DNA from: Deltaproteobacteria bacterium
Lineage (GTDB): Bacteria; Desulfobacterota; Deferrisomatia; Deferrisomatales; BM512
Assembly (NCBI GenBank): GCA_002869015.1
Contig: PKTT01000023.1
Coordinates: 1 to 64,000, forward strand
Reading direction: 5' to 3'
Length of the DNA stretch: 64,000 nt
Below are positions 23,582 to 33,264 of the stretch, in pieces. The notes beneath the pieces were generated by a model. The model was not told the DNA's origin. It searched no databases and saw only the letters and a program-made list of their open reading frames with translations. The number at the start of each line of letters is the position of its first letter. Within the stretch, counting starts at the first letter, position 1. The position numbers and the translations under genes were made by a program.

Positions 23582-25969
23582 ATGGCATTCATATCGTGGG
23601 AACGGAAGAAGATCGCATCCGGTGAAGGTGGTGCCGGAGGAAAGTTCGGATCGCGCTTGGCGTTGATAACGCTGGTCTGCGCCATTGCAACAGCCGTTGT
23701 CGCCCCATCCATAACAACTTCCCAAAAAATTTACAAAGAGGGGGACATAGCTCCCGATGCGGTCAAGGCCACCAGGGATTTTTTGGTTGTCGATGAGGCC
23801 GCTACAGCGGCGCAACGCGCTGAAGCGCCGCTCCTCGTCCCTAAGGTGTATGACCGCGCCGCAGACCCTCTCTCCGCCACCCTTGAAGTCCTCGATGAAT
23901 CATTCTCTTTGGTCAAGGCGCCTACTCCGCAGCCCATCGCCGAGGGCACCGAAACAACAGCCCCGGTGGAGCCCCAGCCATCAGAACAGGATGCCCCAGA
24001 TCCGTTGGCGGCGAGCCGAATATCAAAGCTCATGGAGGAGCGCTGGTCGCTGAATATATCCGATCAGCTGGCGGCTGACCTGGCGGATGAGACCAATCGC
24101 AAAGAGCTGAAAAATCTTGTCACTGCGCTATTGGCGCCGCTATTTGAGGGCGGGGTTGTAGCTAACCGTGACCTCCTTGTCGGTGACGCCGGTCATGGAG
24201 GCGGAGTTATAGTAAGGGGTGTGGGCGGCGAGGGTGAGGGTATCCTAAAAGACCTCTCCAAGATCACAGACTACGATACTGCGCGCAGGGCGCTGGCCGG
24301 TAAGAAAGTTAAGACGGTCGGAACCCTGGACAAGTTGTCCGGGCTTCTTAGCGCGGCGCTTTTAACCCCCAACCTCATTTACAATCAGGAGGAGACCCAG
24401 GCGAGAAGAGAGGCGGCCGCCGAGGCTGTTAGCCCAATCCTCTATCAGGTTAGACGGGGCGAGATGATAGTGAGGGAGGGCGACAGGGTCTCCGAGGTTC
24501 AGGCTAAGAAGCTGTTGGCGCACGCAAAAGGTGAGGGTGACGGCGCATCCCGGTGGAGCGGCTACATTGCGCTTATGTTTGGCCTGACCCTCTTGACGAC
24601 CCTCTTAATGGAGTTCGGCCGGGTAAATATCAAAAAGGTCCGCACCGGCTCGAAGGACATGCTCTTTACGACAAGCCTCTTCCTGGTGCTCCTTATATTG
24701 CAGCGCCTTGGCCTTGGACTCGGAGCTCACCTGGACACCGGCATGGGCGATTTTATGCGCTTTGCAATGCCGATGGGCGCGGCGTTTATAACTATGAGGA
24801 TGGTCCTTAACTCCGAGACGCTAGCGATCTTTTTCCTGCCTTTTACGGTGGCGGCAGCTGTTGGCGGCGGGTTGACCAGCGGCTTTTTTGTGCCCCTTAT
24901 CTTTGGTGGTCTCACCGGGGCGCATCTGGCCGGCGGCGCCGGAAGAAGGATGGATTTTCTAAAAATTGGCTTTATCGTAGGCGTAGCTCAAGTTGTAGGG
25001 GTAATGCTTGTAGCACTACATAAGGGATCGCTCTTTACTACGGATGCGCTATGGCCTATGGGCGGCGCCTTTGTCGGCGGCTTGGTAAGCGGTCTTCTTG
25101 CCTTGAGTCTCGTACCGTTGGCGGAGACAATCCTGGATTACACCACGGATATGCGCCTTATGGAGCTAGCCAGCCTCGACCATCCCCTGCTAAAGGAGCT
25201 CCTGATCAGGGCTCCGGGTAGTTACCACCACTCCGTGGTTGTCGGCACTCTGGTAAAAGCCGCAGCCGAAGCAATCGGCGCCAGGGCGGTACTTGCGATG
25301 GTCGCCTCCTATTACCACGATATAGGCAAAATAAGAAAACCCGCATATTTTATTGAGAACCAGGGTGGCGGTAAAAACCCCCATGACAAATTATCGCCGC
25401 CGATGTCGACCCTTGTAATAACTTCACATGTTAAGGACGGGGTGGAGCTTGCCGAAAAGTATAGACTAGGCAAGGACATAGTGGACATTATCAGTCAGCA
25501 TCACGGCACCCGCCTGCTCCATTATTTCTATGACAAAGCAAAGGAGGGAGCAAGGCCGGGTGTAGATGGGGTGAGCGAGGTCGAGTACAGCTACTCAGGG
25601 CCCAAACCCCAAAGCCGGGAAGCGGCGCTGGTGCTGCTCGCCGACGTCGTTGAGGCGGCGACGAGAACATTGCCCACAGCAAACCAGTCAAGGGTGCAGG
25701 GCGCTGTGCAAACGATGATAAACAGGGTCTTCGCTGAAGGGCAGCTTGATGAGTGCGACCTCTCATTAAAGGACCTTCACCAGATAGCGAGGAGCTTTAC
25801 CCTCATCCTCACGGGGATACACCACCAGCGCATCGACTATCCGTTGCCTGTGCAAAAAGAAAAGAAGGAAGATGGAGATCTGGCTGAGAGACGACAGTCC
25901 GAAGGGATGCGTGGACGAGGGGAGGCTCCTCAGGAGGGCGAAGAGAATCTCAAGCGCCTTGGGATATGA
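23582..25969 (+). CDS. pgpH: 7TM-HD phosphohydrolase (PgpH/YqfF type, probable c-di-AMP phosphodiesterase)
   Basis: 795 residues with the full 7TMR-HD layout: an N-terminal helix (about 25-45), an extracytoplasmic domain to about 310, seven helices (about 320-520), and a cytoplasmic HD domain with SYHHSVVVGTLV, YYHDIGKIRKPAYF (the HD pair), ITSHVKDGVELA and ISQHHGTRLLHYF. Homologues in Firmicutes hydrolyse c-di-AMP. In this lineage the gene usually precedes ybeY and a corC-like gene, as here. Its last 98 bases also encode the start of ybeY in another frame. Whether this organism makes c-di-AMP cannot be told from the window. Confidence 0.88.
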   Translation: MAFISWERKKIASGEGGAGGKFGSRLALITLVCAIATAVVAPSITTSQKIYKEGDIAPDAVKATRDFLVVDEAATAAQRAEAPLLVPKVYDRAADPLSATLEVLDESFSLVKAPTPQPIAEGTETTAPVEPQPSEQDAPDPLAASRISKLMEERWSLNISDQLAADLADETNRKELKNLVTALLAPLFEGGVVANRDLLVGDAGHGGGVIVRGVGGEGEGILKDLSKITDYDTARRALAGKKVKTVGTLDKLSGLLSAALLTPNLIYNQEETQARREAAAEAVSPILYQVRRGEMIVREGDRVSEVQAKKLLAHAKGEGDGASRWSGYIALMFGLTLLTTLLMEFGRVNIKKVRTGSKDMLFTTSLFLVLLILQRLGLGLGAHLDTGMGDFMRFAMPMGAAFITMRMVLNSETLAIFFLPFTVAAAVGGGLTSGFFVPLIFGGLTGAHLAGGAGRRMDFLKIGFIVGVAQVVGVMLVALHKGSLFTTDALWPMGGAFVGGLVSGLLALSLVPLAETILDYTTDMRLMELASLDHPLLKELLIRAPGSYHHSVVVGTLVKAAAEAIGARAVLAMVASYYHDIGKIRKPAYFIENQGGGKNPHDKLSPPMSTLVITSHVKDGVELAEKYRLGKDIVDIISQHHGTRLLHYFYDKAKEGARPGVDGVSEVEYSYSGPKPQSREAALVLLADVVEAATRTLPTANQSRVQGAVQTMINRVFAEGQLDECDLSLKDLHQIARSFTLILTGIHHQRIDYPLPVQKEKKEDGDLAERRQSEGMRGRGEAPQEGEENLKRLGI

Positions 25970-26318
25970 TGACGCGGAGATATCCCTATGGATTTGTGAC
26001 GATGAAACCATAAGGGGCCTGCACGATCAATACTTCGGCCTCGACACACCAACTAATGTAATCAGTTTCTCCCAACGGGAGGGAGAATTCGACGAAGTTG
26101 AACCAGACCTCCTAGGTGACGTCGTAGTGAGCTTTGAAACAGCGGCTCGCGACAGCGTCGAGGCGGGGCACTCCGTCGAGGATGAGATAACCTTCCTCTT
26201 TATTCACGGCTTCCTCCACCTCATAGGTTTTGACCACGAGGGCGAGCGCCTTTGTGACGCACCGGAGATGGAAGCCAAGGAGGAGGAGCTCTTTAAACTT
26301 GTCAGGGAAATGGATTGA
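25872..26318 (+). CDS. ybeY: Endoribonuclease YbeY
   Basis: 148 residues, the normal length. The zinc-binding signature HGFLHLIGFDHE is complete, and the conserved NVISFS precedes it. YbeY is a metal-dependent RNase for 16S rRNA 3'-end maturation and ribosome quality control. The ATG at 25872 lies 98 bases inside pgpH with GGAAG upstream; the family's N-terminal strand would be lost at any later start, so the overlap looks genuine. The next gene starts at its stop codon (TTGA overlap). Confidence 0.92.
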   Translation: MEIWLRDDSPKGCVDEGRLLRRAKRISSALGYDDAEISLWICDDETIRGLHDQYFGLDTPTNVISFSQREGEFDEVEPDLLGDVVVSFETAARDSVEAGHSVEDEITFLFIHGFLHLIGFDHEGERLCDAPEMEAKEEELFKLVREMD

Positions 26319-27181
26319 CGGTGGCTGAAGGCGAAAGATCATTTTTAGGCAGGATAATCGCGAAATTTAAGGGAGAGCGCGGCGAACGCGACCTCGTTCG
26401 CGAGATGGAGGAGCTCATAGAAGAGGGCTCCGCAGAGGGCCTCATAAACTCCGACGAAGGGGAGATGCTCCTCTCCGTGCTTGAGTTTCGCAGCACCCTC
26501 GTAAGGGAGATAATGATACCCCGCACAGAGATGGTGTGCGGGGAGGTGAACGCATCGGTGGGTGAGATCATAAAGCTGATGATTGAGGGGGGGCACTCCA
26601 GAATACCAATCTATGAGGGTGACGTAGACCATGTAGTTGGAGTTGTCCATGCGAGAGACCTGCTCGAATTCTGGGGCAGCGAAGATAATAAAATCTCTTT
26701 GGTGCAGCTTATAAGGCCCGCCTACTTCGTTCCGGAGACGATGGCGATTGAAAACCTCTTGCGCGAGCTGAGAGATAGAAAAGTTCACATGGCTATTGCC
26801 GTCGATGAGTATGGGGGAGTATCCGGCCTCGCCACCCTTGAGGATGTGATTGAGGAGATAATCGGCGATATCCAGGATGAGTGGGATGATGAGGATGAGC
26901 CGATGGTTAGAGAGCTCTCCGACGGGTATGAAGTTGACGGGCGCTGCGAGATTGAGGAGCTTAACGAGGCTATAGGAGTAGAGATGGAAGCTGACGGTGA
27001 GTTCGAAACTGTTGGCGGCCTGGTCTTAGACGAGCTTGGACGCGTTCCTTCTCCGGGTGAATCCTTCACCAAAGGGGACTTTGACTTTGTGGTCCGCGAT
27101 GCGGATAAGCGGCGAGTGAAGTCAGTTATGATTAGGCGGCGAAAGGGGTCGGGGGGAGCCGAGGAAGATGGAGAGGGATAA
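26315..27181 (+). CDS. CorC/HlyC-family CBS-domain protein
   Basis: 288 residues: a short acidic start, two CBS domains (about 65-195; MIPRTEMVCGEVNASVGEI, HSRIPIYEGDVDHVVGVVHA in parts, VDEYGGVSGLATLEDVIEEI) and a C-terminal CorC_HlyC transporter-associated domain (DGRCEIEELNEAIG, ETVGGLVLDELGRVP). There are no membrane helices, as in CorC. Such proteins are linked to Mg2+/Co2+ resistance and envelope integrity, and are commonly coded beside ybeY. TTG at 26315 overlaps the ybeY stop; GTG at 26321 is an alternative. It overlaps the CheR gene by 14 bases. Confidence 0.88.
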   Translation: MTVAEGERSFLGRIIAKFKGERGERDLVREMEELIEEGSAEGLINSDEGEMLLSVLEFRSTLVREIMIPRTEMVCGEVNASVGEIIKLMIEGGHSRIPIYEGDVDHVVGVVHARDLLEFWGSEDNKISLVQLIRPAYFVPETMAIENLLRELRDRKVHMAIAVDEYGGVSGLATLEDVIEEIIGDIQDEWDDEDEPMVRELSDGYEVDGRCEIEELNEAIGVEMEADGEFETVGGLVLDELGRVPSPGESFTKGDFDFVVRDADKRRVKSVMIRRRKGSGGAEEDGEG

Positions 27182-28928
27182 AGCTAGAATTATAGCAGTC
27201 GCCCAGAGTAAGGAGCGCGCGCGCCAGATAGCGGAGTTGGTCAACCGCACCTCATTTTCCGCCATACACACACACGATCTTTTGGGCGCCTTATTCCATG
27301 AGCCAAACCTCTTAATAATCGATCCCACCTCCTGGGAGAGCTCCTGCAGGATGATTCTTGAGGAGTTTGAGAGTAGGGACTATCCTCCTCCAGCGGTATA
27401 TTTAATAGGCGGCGGGTTGGAGCTTGCCTTCTCCGCAGGGCCTGCTCTTGGTGTAATTAGCGATGACGAACACCCCTTCACCTTAGGTGAGAAGATTCGG
27501 ATGGCGCTGGCCGCCCAACGTATCTTCGCCTCTTCATGGAAGCGCCTTAGAAGTGCCTTTGAAAAACATTTTATGGACCGGACTGAGAAGCTTCTATTGG
27601 AGCGAACAGGGGTGCGAGTCCGGGAAGACCGCCTCTTGGCGCTCAGAAGAGCGATCTTCGCTCGCGGGATCGCCAGGCTTTCAAACAGCCCCCAAGAGCT
27701 TGAGCGTTGCCTCGCGGACCCTTCGGGTGAGCTTGACCTTTCCATCCTCGTGACCCGCGTTGTCGCCCCAGAGACTTATTTTTGGCGTTATTCAGGCCAG
27801 ATGAATGCGCTTAAAAAACTTTTGGAAGGGCGCTGCAAAGATGGTTCCGATGAAATTAAGGTGCTCTGCGCCGGATGCTCAACCGGTGAGGAGGCTTACT
27901 CCGTTGCCTTTGCCATAAAGGAGGCTTTCGGTGGTGGCGCAGACTTTCATGTTTGGGGAACAGATATAAACCTCCACGCAATTGAGGTCGCCAAAAGAAG
28001 GCGCTATACAAATCATTCAGTCAGAAACCTGCCGGAGCGCTTTATAGGCCGCTGGATAGTTCGGGATCAGGAGGAGTGGGTCGTCTCTGAAGAGCTTGAG
28101 CGCCATGTCACCTTCGAGGGGATGAACCTCCTTGGAGGGGACACTGAGAGCTGGCTTAAGGAACACGGGCCCTTTGATGCAATCTTTTGCCGCAATGTGA
28201 CCATATATTTCGACCCTGCCAAGACTAGGCTACTGCATGAGCTTATGACCTCCTCAATCGCAAATGGAGGAGGATATTTTCTCGGTTCCTCCGAGATGCT
28301 CCTAAAAATTCCCGATGGTTTTACAGCCGTTCATGATTCGGGCTCTTTCTACTACCTAAAGAGTGATGCTATCTCTGCCGTAGAGGAAGAGGCGCGATTG
28401 GCCGACGAAGAAGCTGAATTGGAGGTAAAGGTTGACGCAGCCTACCGAAGCGGTCTCCGTGCCCTGGCAAAGGAGGACACCAGAGGAGCCAGCGACGCCT
28501 TTTCGGAGCTTGAAAAGCTCTCCCCCAATGACCCCCGCACAATGACCGGCGCGGCGGTGCTGCTCTCCAACGAGGGGAGAGAGAAGGAAGCGCGTGAGAA
28601 AGTTCTTGTAGCTCTGGAGTGCGAAAAGGTGCCGGCGGAAGCCTTCTTCCTTGCCGGTCTCCTTGAAGAGAGGCAGGGGCACGATAGCGAAGCGCTCTCC
28701 ATGTATGGAATGGCGCTAGGGCAGGATGAAAACTTTTTCATGGCGCATGTCAACCGTGCGTGGATACTTCGCAGGCGGCAATGTATCAAGGCTTTCAGGA
28801 AAGAGATGGAGGCTGCACTTGAGATACTGCGAAAGAGCCCTCAGAAAGCCTCCTGGGCAACGGGCGGACTTGGGTTCGACACAATTTTAAGGATGGTTGC
28901 CGACGCCCTCGCAGAGGAGCCTAATTAA
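27168..28928 (+). CDS. CheR-type methyltransferase with N-terminal pseudo-receiver and C-terminal TPR
   Basis: 586 residues in three parts. Residues 1-120 resemble a receiver domain (LLIIDPTSW) but lack the acidic pair on strand one. Residues about 130-410 are CheR: VVAPETYFWR, VLCAGCSTGEEAYSVA (SAM loop, from 232), WGTDINLHAIEVAKRRRY and FDAIFCRNVTIYFD. Residues about 430-586 form TPR-like helices (RGASDAFSELEKLSPND, DPRTMTGAAVLLSNEGREKE, VNRAWILRRRQC). CheR with TPR is the WspC pattern. It methylates chemoreceptor glutamates, here probably those of the receptor encoded two genes downstream. First gene of the chemosensory operon, reached through from corC by a 14-base overlap. Confidence 0.88.
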   Translation: MERDKARIIAVAQSKERARQIAELVNRTSFSAIHTHDLLGALFHEPNLLIIDPTSWESSCRMILEEFESRDYPPPAVYLIGGGLELAFSAGPALGVISDDEHPFTLGEKIRMALAAQRIFASSWKRLRSAFEKHFMDRTEKLLLERTGVRVREDRLLALRRAIFARGIARLSNSPQELERCLADPSGELDLSILVTRVVAPETYFWRYSGQMNALKKLLEGRCKDGSDEIKVLCAGCSTGEEAYSVAFAIKEAFGGGADFHVWGTDINLHAIEVAKRRRYTNHSVRNLPERFIGRWIVRDQEEWVVSEELERHVTFEGMNLLGGDTESWLKEHGPFDAIFCRNVTIYFDPAKTRLLHELMTSSIANGGGYFLGSSEMLLKIPDGFTAVHDSGSFYYLKSDAISAVEEEARLADEEAELEVKVDAAYRSGLRALAKEDTRGASDAFSELEKLSPNDPRTMTGAAVLLSNEGREKEAREKVLVALECEKVPAEAFFLAGLLEERQGHDSEALSMYGMALGQDENFFMAHVNRAWILRRRQCIKAFRKEMEAALEILRKSPQKASWATGGLGFDTILRMVADALAEEPN

Positions 28929-28933
28929 AAAAA

Positions 28934-29482
28934 ATGAGCAAGGCGGGTTTCAAGAACCGGTTCAGCGAGGAGGAGCGCCTTCGCTTCTGGGCCGAGATGG
29001 AAGCAAGGGCGGAGAAGCTAAAAGAGCCCGATGGCGACCCGCATCTTGTATTCAAGGTTGGTGGAGCGAGCTTTGCCATTGACGCGACACTATCCCTTGG
29101 GGTGCTTCCCTGGACCCAGCCGACCCCGCTGCCCTTTCTCCCTAGGCACTTGAAGGGGGTCACATTCCTGCGCGGGCGGATAATATCAGTGACTTCGCTA
29201 GCTGTTTTGCTCGGCGTAGAGCCTAGCGCAAAGCCCAGCTATTACGTGATAGTAAAAGCTGGTGAGCTGGAGACTGCCCTGGAGGTCGAGGGTGTTGAGG
29301 CGGTGCTTTCGATTGACTTAGAAAAAGTCGATAGTGCCAAAGGCCTATGGAGAGGAGCGAGGATAGGGCTTGTAACGGGGCAAGCGCCGGAGCGGGTTCC
29401 GCCTATTTATATCATTGACGTTGAACGATGCCTGAGACAGAGGGCAACGGTTGAAACATTTTCTGGAGGGTTGAATGATTAA
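28934..29482 (+). CDS. cheW: CheW-type coupling protein
   Basis: 182 residues. The CheW fold occupies about 35-175: [40 protein letters not shown] (the GxxxxRGxIxxV strand pair) and [20 protein letters not shown]. The N-terminal 30 residues are charged and helical, longer than in canonical CheW. It bridges the chemoreceptor and CheA. Its stop overlaps the receptor start by eight bases, so the pair is co-translated. Only one CheW is present, against two (WspB, WspD) in the Pseudomonas Wsp system. Confidence 0.88.
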   Translation: MSKAGFKNRFSEEERLRFWAEMEARAEKLKEPDGDPHLVFKVGGASFAIDATLSLGVLPWTQPTPLPFLPRHLKGVTFLRGRIISVTSLAVLLGVEPSAKPSYYVIVKAGELETALEVEGVEAVLSIDLEKVDSAKGLWRGARIGLVTGQAPERVPPIYIIDVERCLRQRATVETFSGGLND

Positions 29483-31112
29483 CTTCATGAAGAAGAGCCT
29501 GACAGTGAAGGTTACCTTCGCAATCATCACGATGATGATCATTGTCTTCGGTCTAATGGGTTGGTATTCGCTCAAAAGGTCGAGCACCACCATCGCCGAG
29601 ACGGAGATGAGGTGGAACAAACACTTCGCCTTCTTTGTCGATGACGTGATGCAGCACTATATGCAGGACAATGACCCGGAAGGGTTGGAGCATTTCATAA
29701 GCGAGGCTTCAAAGTCCAGCGGCTTTAAAATGCTGAAAGTCATAAACGCTGATAAAGAGATAAGTTTTTCAAATGAAAGAGATGAGATAGGGCGCTTTAC
29801 CGCTAACCCGGAGGTAGCGGCGCTGTTGCTGGAGGTAGAGCGGACAAGGCAGCCCGGGACAATTTTGAATGGCTCCATAAGTATAACAGCGGTGCCCCTT
29901 ATAGCTGATGAGGGCTGCTCGGTCTGCCATCCCCCCTACGGCAGATATCTTGGTACGACTGTGATAGGCAGCGATATTTCTGAGGCAAACGCAAATATCA
30001 ACAACATATTTTTTGAGGGAACATTTCTCTTTGTCGCGGCGCTCCTGATAATCATAGCCGTCCTCTACTTTTCAATGAGAAAACTGGTTCTTTCGCCACT
30101 TTTCAGGCTCGTACGGGATGCAAAAAAAGTTTCTCAGGGCGACCTTGCGCACCGTTTCAGGCTGGAGAGTGAAGATGAGATGCGTGAACTGGCGGACCAC
30201 CTCGAAACCATGCAGTCACAGCTGCGCTCGACCATAGCTGAACTGGCTGATGTCAATAACTCAATTGTCGGCGCTATCGATGAGTTGGATACCTCCAGCG
30301 AATCTTTGGTCGGCCTCTCAGCGGAGCAGGCTAGCGGAGCCGCCGAGCAGGCCGCCGCTGTGCATGAGGTCACCACCTCTGCGCAGGAGATCGCGACTAC
30401 CTCGGCGCAGATATCGGCAAACGTTGAGTCGATCAGGAAGATGGCGGAGGATGCCTTTGACGCGTGCCTCCAGGGCCGCAAGGACGTTAAGGATGCCATC
30501 AACGGGATGAGCTTGGTCCGGGACAAGGTGAGCTCTATCTCGGAAGCCACCGTTGAGCTTGGGCGAAAATCACATAAAATTGGTGGTGTCATCTCAATAA
30601 TCGACGAGATATCAGAGCAAACGCACCTCCTTGCCCTAAACGCAGCTATTGAAGCCGCCGGGGCGGGCGAGCATGGAAAACGCTTCGGAGTCGTTGCCAC
30701 AGAGGTGAGGCGTCTCGCCGAGCGTACAGTGGAGGCGACGGCTGAGATAAAGGCGCTGATTGAAGAGATACAGGAATCAACTAACGAAACTGTGATGATA
30801 ACCGAACGCGGCTCCGATATCGTGCGTGATGGCACCTCCAAGGTCGATCTTGTCGGTGATACCCTTGAGACACTTAGCAAAAGAGTTGAGATGACAAAGG
30901 AGTCTGCCAAGGAGATGGCGATAGCGACCCGGCAGCAAGCTACCGCCGGGGAGCAGCTTGTCCTCACCATTACAGATATAAACTCGGTCGCTGTTCAGGT
31001 GAGCCGCGCGGCAGAGAAGGTGGAGAAGAACGCCATGGGGCTAAAATCCATCTCCCTTAAATTAAAAGAGCTAAGGGAGAGGGCGCAGTTGCTGGACAAG
31101 TACAAGCTCTAG
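29475..31112 (+). CDS. Chemoreceptor with periplasmic heme-c site
   Basis: 545 residues. Membrane helices at about 12-32 and 177-200 enclose a 145-residue periplasmic sensor. In it the motif CSVCH (Cys148, Cys151, His152), followed by [10 protein letters not shown], is a covalent heme-c attachment site. HAMP follows ([20 protein letters not shown]), then the coiled-coil signalling domain with tip [20 protein letters not shown] and [20 protein letters not shown]. Glu/Gln-rich helices supply methylation sites for CheR/CheB. It resembles the redox/oxygen-sensing heme receptors of Desulfovibrio (DcrA) and Geobacter in principle. No C-terminal CheR-docking pentapeptide is present. It should feed the hybrid CheA downstream. 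Confidence 0.9.
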   Translation: MINFMKKSLTVKVTFAIITMMIIVFGLMGWYSLKRSSTTIAETEMRWNKHFAFFVDDVMQHYMQDNDPEGLEHFISEASKSSGFKMLKVINADKEISFSNERDEIGRFTANPEVAALLLEVERTRQPGTILNGSISITAVPLIADEGCSVCHPPYGRYLGTTVIGSDISEANANINNIFFEGTFLFVAALLIIIAVLYFSMRKLVLSPLFRLVRDAKKVSQGDLAHRFRLESEDEMRELADHLETMQSQLRSTIAELADVNNSIVGAIDELDTSSESLVGLSAEQASGAAEQAAAVHEVTTSAQEIATTSAQISANVESIRKMAEDAFDACLQGRKDVKDAINGMSLVRDKVSSISEATVELGRKSHKIGGVISIIDEISEQTHLLALNAAIEAAGAGEHGKRFGVVATEVRRLAERTVEATAEIKALIEEIQESTNETVMITERGSDIVRDGTSKVDLVGDTLETLSKRVEMTKESAKEMAIATRQQATAGEQLVLTITDINSVAVQVSRAAEKVEKNAMGLKSISLKLKELRERAQLLDKYKL

Positions 31113-31123
31113 GATGAGCGCCT

Positions 31124-33220
31124 ATGCTTGAGCAGTCCAAGTATATAGAGATATTTCTCGATGAGGGGAGAGATATTCTATGCTCCCTGGAGAAGGAGCT
31201 CTTAGCCCTTGAGCGGGACCCCTCATCCTTTGAGGCTATCTCCACGGCGCTCAGGCTTTCGCATACCTTGAAGGGCTCTTCAAGGATGGTTGGGCTTGCC
31301 GGCGTCAGCAATGCCGCTCATGGCATAGAAAATATTCTCGAGATGCTCGGCTCCTCAAAAGAGGATGTATCCGGGGATGACTTCGCATTTGTCTTTGACG
31401 TCATAGACAAAATCAAATCGCTCTTCGAGTCCATCTCAGCGGGCGAGGTCTCAGACCTTGAGATGGACTTTCCAAACATTGCGACCAAAGAAGGGGCGAA
31501 GAGCTTCGAAGAAAAAGGTACCAAAGAGCAGAAGGCACCTAATAAATCCACTGCCAAAGGTATCCGCAAACCTCTCCTTTCCCTTGATTTGGATAGCGCA
31601 GATAGCGCCCCATCCAAGAGGCTTGGTGACGCGTTAAGAGTCAGGCTCGAAAAGTTAGACTCCTTGATGGAGGAGCTTGAAAATGCCACTGTCGCCTCCC
31701 GTAACCTCGCAGATCGCATTGCCTCGATTTATCCGGCAGCTCAGAATACCGAAGACAAGTTCTCCTCTGGAGCGTTAAGGGTTGAGAGTGAGCGTTTGGA
31801 GGCTTTGGTCTCCAGCGCGAGAAACGCTGTGGTTGAGATGCGAATGCTGCCTGTTGCGTCTCTCTTTGACCAGTATCCACGGATGGTGCGTGACATAGCG
31901 GCAGACCTTGATAAAGAGGTAGAACTTAAAATTGAGGGTGGTGACCTTGAGCTGGACAAGCACCTCATGGAGGATATATACGGCTCTTTGACCCATCTTG
32001 TAAGGAACGCCCTCGACCACGGTATTGAGAGGCCCGATGAAAGAGCCTTACGAGGTAAGGAGCGGGGAGGCGTTATATCACTCAGAGCCTATCAGCGGCC
32101 GGGGGCAGTGGTTGTAGAGGTTGAAGATGACGGCAACGGGATTGACGCCGATACTTTGAGGAGCGTTGCTATTAAGAAGGGTTTCTTGCAACCCTCGGAA
32201 GCTCAAGCCATGGAGGATGAGGACCTATTCTACCTTCTTTTAAAGCCTGCTTTTACAACTCGCCGTGAAGCGGATCAGCTCTCGGGTAGGGGCGTTGGGC
32301 TTGATGTAGTGAAAAATATGATTGACTCTGTACACGGCACAATGACAATCAAAAGTGAAAAGGGTAGATTCACGCGCTTCAGTCTCTATCTTCCGAAATC
32401 CTATTCAGGCCTGAAGGGAGTCGAGGTCATTTCTGGCGGCGTGCCGGTCGTCATTCCCACGCTCTTTGTGGAAAAGTGCTTTACCGTTGGCGCTGAAGAG
32501 TTTCAGCGGCGTGATGGCCGCGTAGCATATCTGGGAGAGAAGCTACACCTCGTAAGCCTTGGCCTTCTTCTCGGAAGAGCAGTTGAGGATATATCAACTG
32601 GTATTGAGGTTCTAGTCCTGCGTTTCAGGGATAGACGGATGGCTCTTGCTGTTGAGAGTGTTGTAGGCGATGCGGAGTTTCTCCTCAAGGGTACGGGCAG
32701 GCACCTTGAGGAGGAGGGAGCGTCCTTGCTTGGCATTACAATTACAAGGGAGGGTATACCAGCCCCTGTATTTGATGTGCGTTATCTCGCGGAGCGTTGG
32801 GCCGGGTTGGAGTTTTCCTGCCGCGTTCCCCTGCCAAAGGTAAAGCGAAAACTCAAGATCCTGGTGGTCGATGATGCATTGACTTCTTTGCACGTTATCT
32901 CCTCCTTTGTAGGAGCTATGGGGCACAGCGTCTTTCAGGCACACGATGGGGCCGAAGCTTGGAGCATGATGGAGGATTACCCCGTCGACCTGGTCGTGAC
33001 TGATATGGAGATGCCCGAGATTGACGGCATTGAGTTGACCAGGAGAATAAGGCGTAGTGAGTGGTTCAAAAAGACGCCGGTAGTGATGGTGTCGGTAAAG
33101 GGCGAAGAGACGATTGTCAGCAGAGCTTTCGAGGCGGGGGCAAATGCCTTCATCCACAAGGAGCGGTTGGATGGGGCCAGCCTTGAGAAGACAATAAAGA
33201 ATCTCTTGCCCGATATTTGA
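31124..33220 (+). CDS. CheA-type hybrid histidine kinase with C-terminal receiver
   Basis: 698 residues. Hpt domain at 1-110 with phospho-acceptor His47 (LRLSHTLKGSSRMVG); a variable linker to about 165; dimerisation helices; ATPase (about 285-430) with LVRNALDHGIE, VEDDGNGID and GRGVGLDVVKNMID; a CheW-like domain (about 435-570); and a receiver from about 577, with Asp583/584 and phospho-acceptor Asp627 (VVTDMEMPEIDG). No CheY/CheB-binding P2 domain is apparent. The CheA-REC architecture is that of WspE. The fused receiver may act as a phosphate sink or a target for tuning. It starts 11 bases after the receptor. Confidence 0.92.
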   Translation: MLEQSKYIEIFLDEGRDILCSLEKELLALERDPSSFEAISTALRLSHTLKGSSRMVGLAGVSNAAHGIENILEMLGSSKEDVSGDDFAFVFDVIDKIKSLFESISAGEVSDLEMDFPNIATKEGAKSFEEKGTKEQKAPNKSTAKGIRKPLLSLDLDSADSAPSKRLGDALRVRLEKLDSLMEELENATVASRNLADRIASIYPAAQNTEDKFSSGALRVESERLEALVSSARNAVVEMRMLPVASLFDQYPRMVRDIAADLDKEVELKIEGGDLELDKHLMEDIYGSLTHLVRNALDHGIERPDERALRGKERGGVISLRAYQRPGAVVVEVEDDGNGIDADTLRSVAIKKGFLQPSEAQAMEDEDLFYLLLKPAFTTRREADQLSGRGVGLDVVKNMIDSVHGTMTIKSEKGRFTRFSLYLPKSYSGLKGVEVISGGVPVVIPTLFVEKCFTVGAEEFQRRDGRVAYLGEKLHLVSLGLLLGRAVEDISTGIEVLVLRFRDRRMALAVESVVGDAEFLLKGTGRHLEEEGASLLGITITREGIPAPVFDVRYLAERWAGLEFSCRVPLPKVKRKLKILVVDDALTSLHVISSFVGAMGHSVFQAHDGAEAWSMMEDYPVDLVVTDMEMPEIDGIELTRRIRRSEWFKKTPVVMVSVKGEETIVSRAFEAGANAFIHKERLDGASLEKTIKNLLPDI

Positions 33221-33264
33221 GGGTTGTTTATTTATATTATATTTAGAATGTTTGGGAAGGGTTA

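Noticed and set aside
30134-30970. 278-residue minus-strand frame opposite the chemoreceptor
   Set aside because: Serine/alanine-rich shadow of the receptor coding strand, with no ribosome site or family resemblance.
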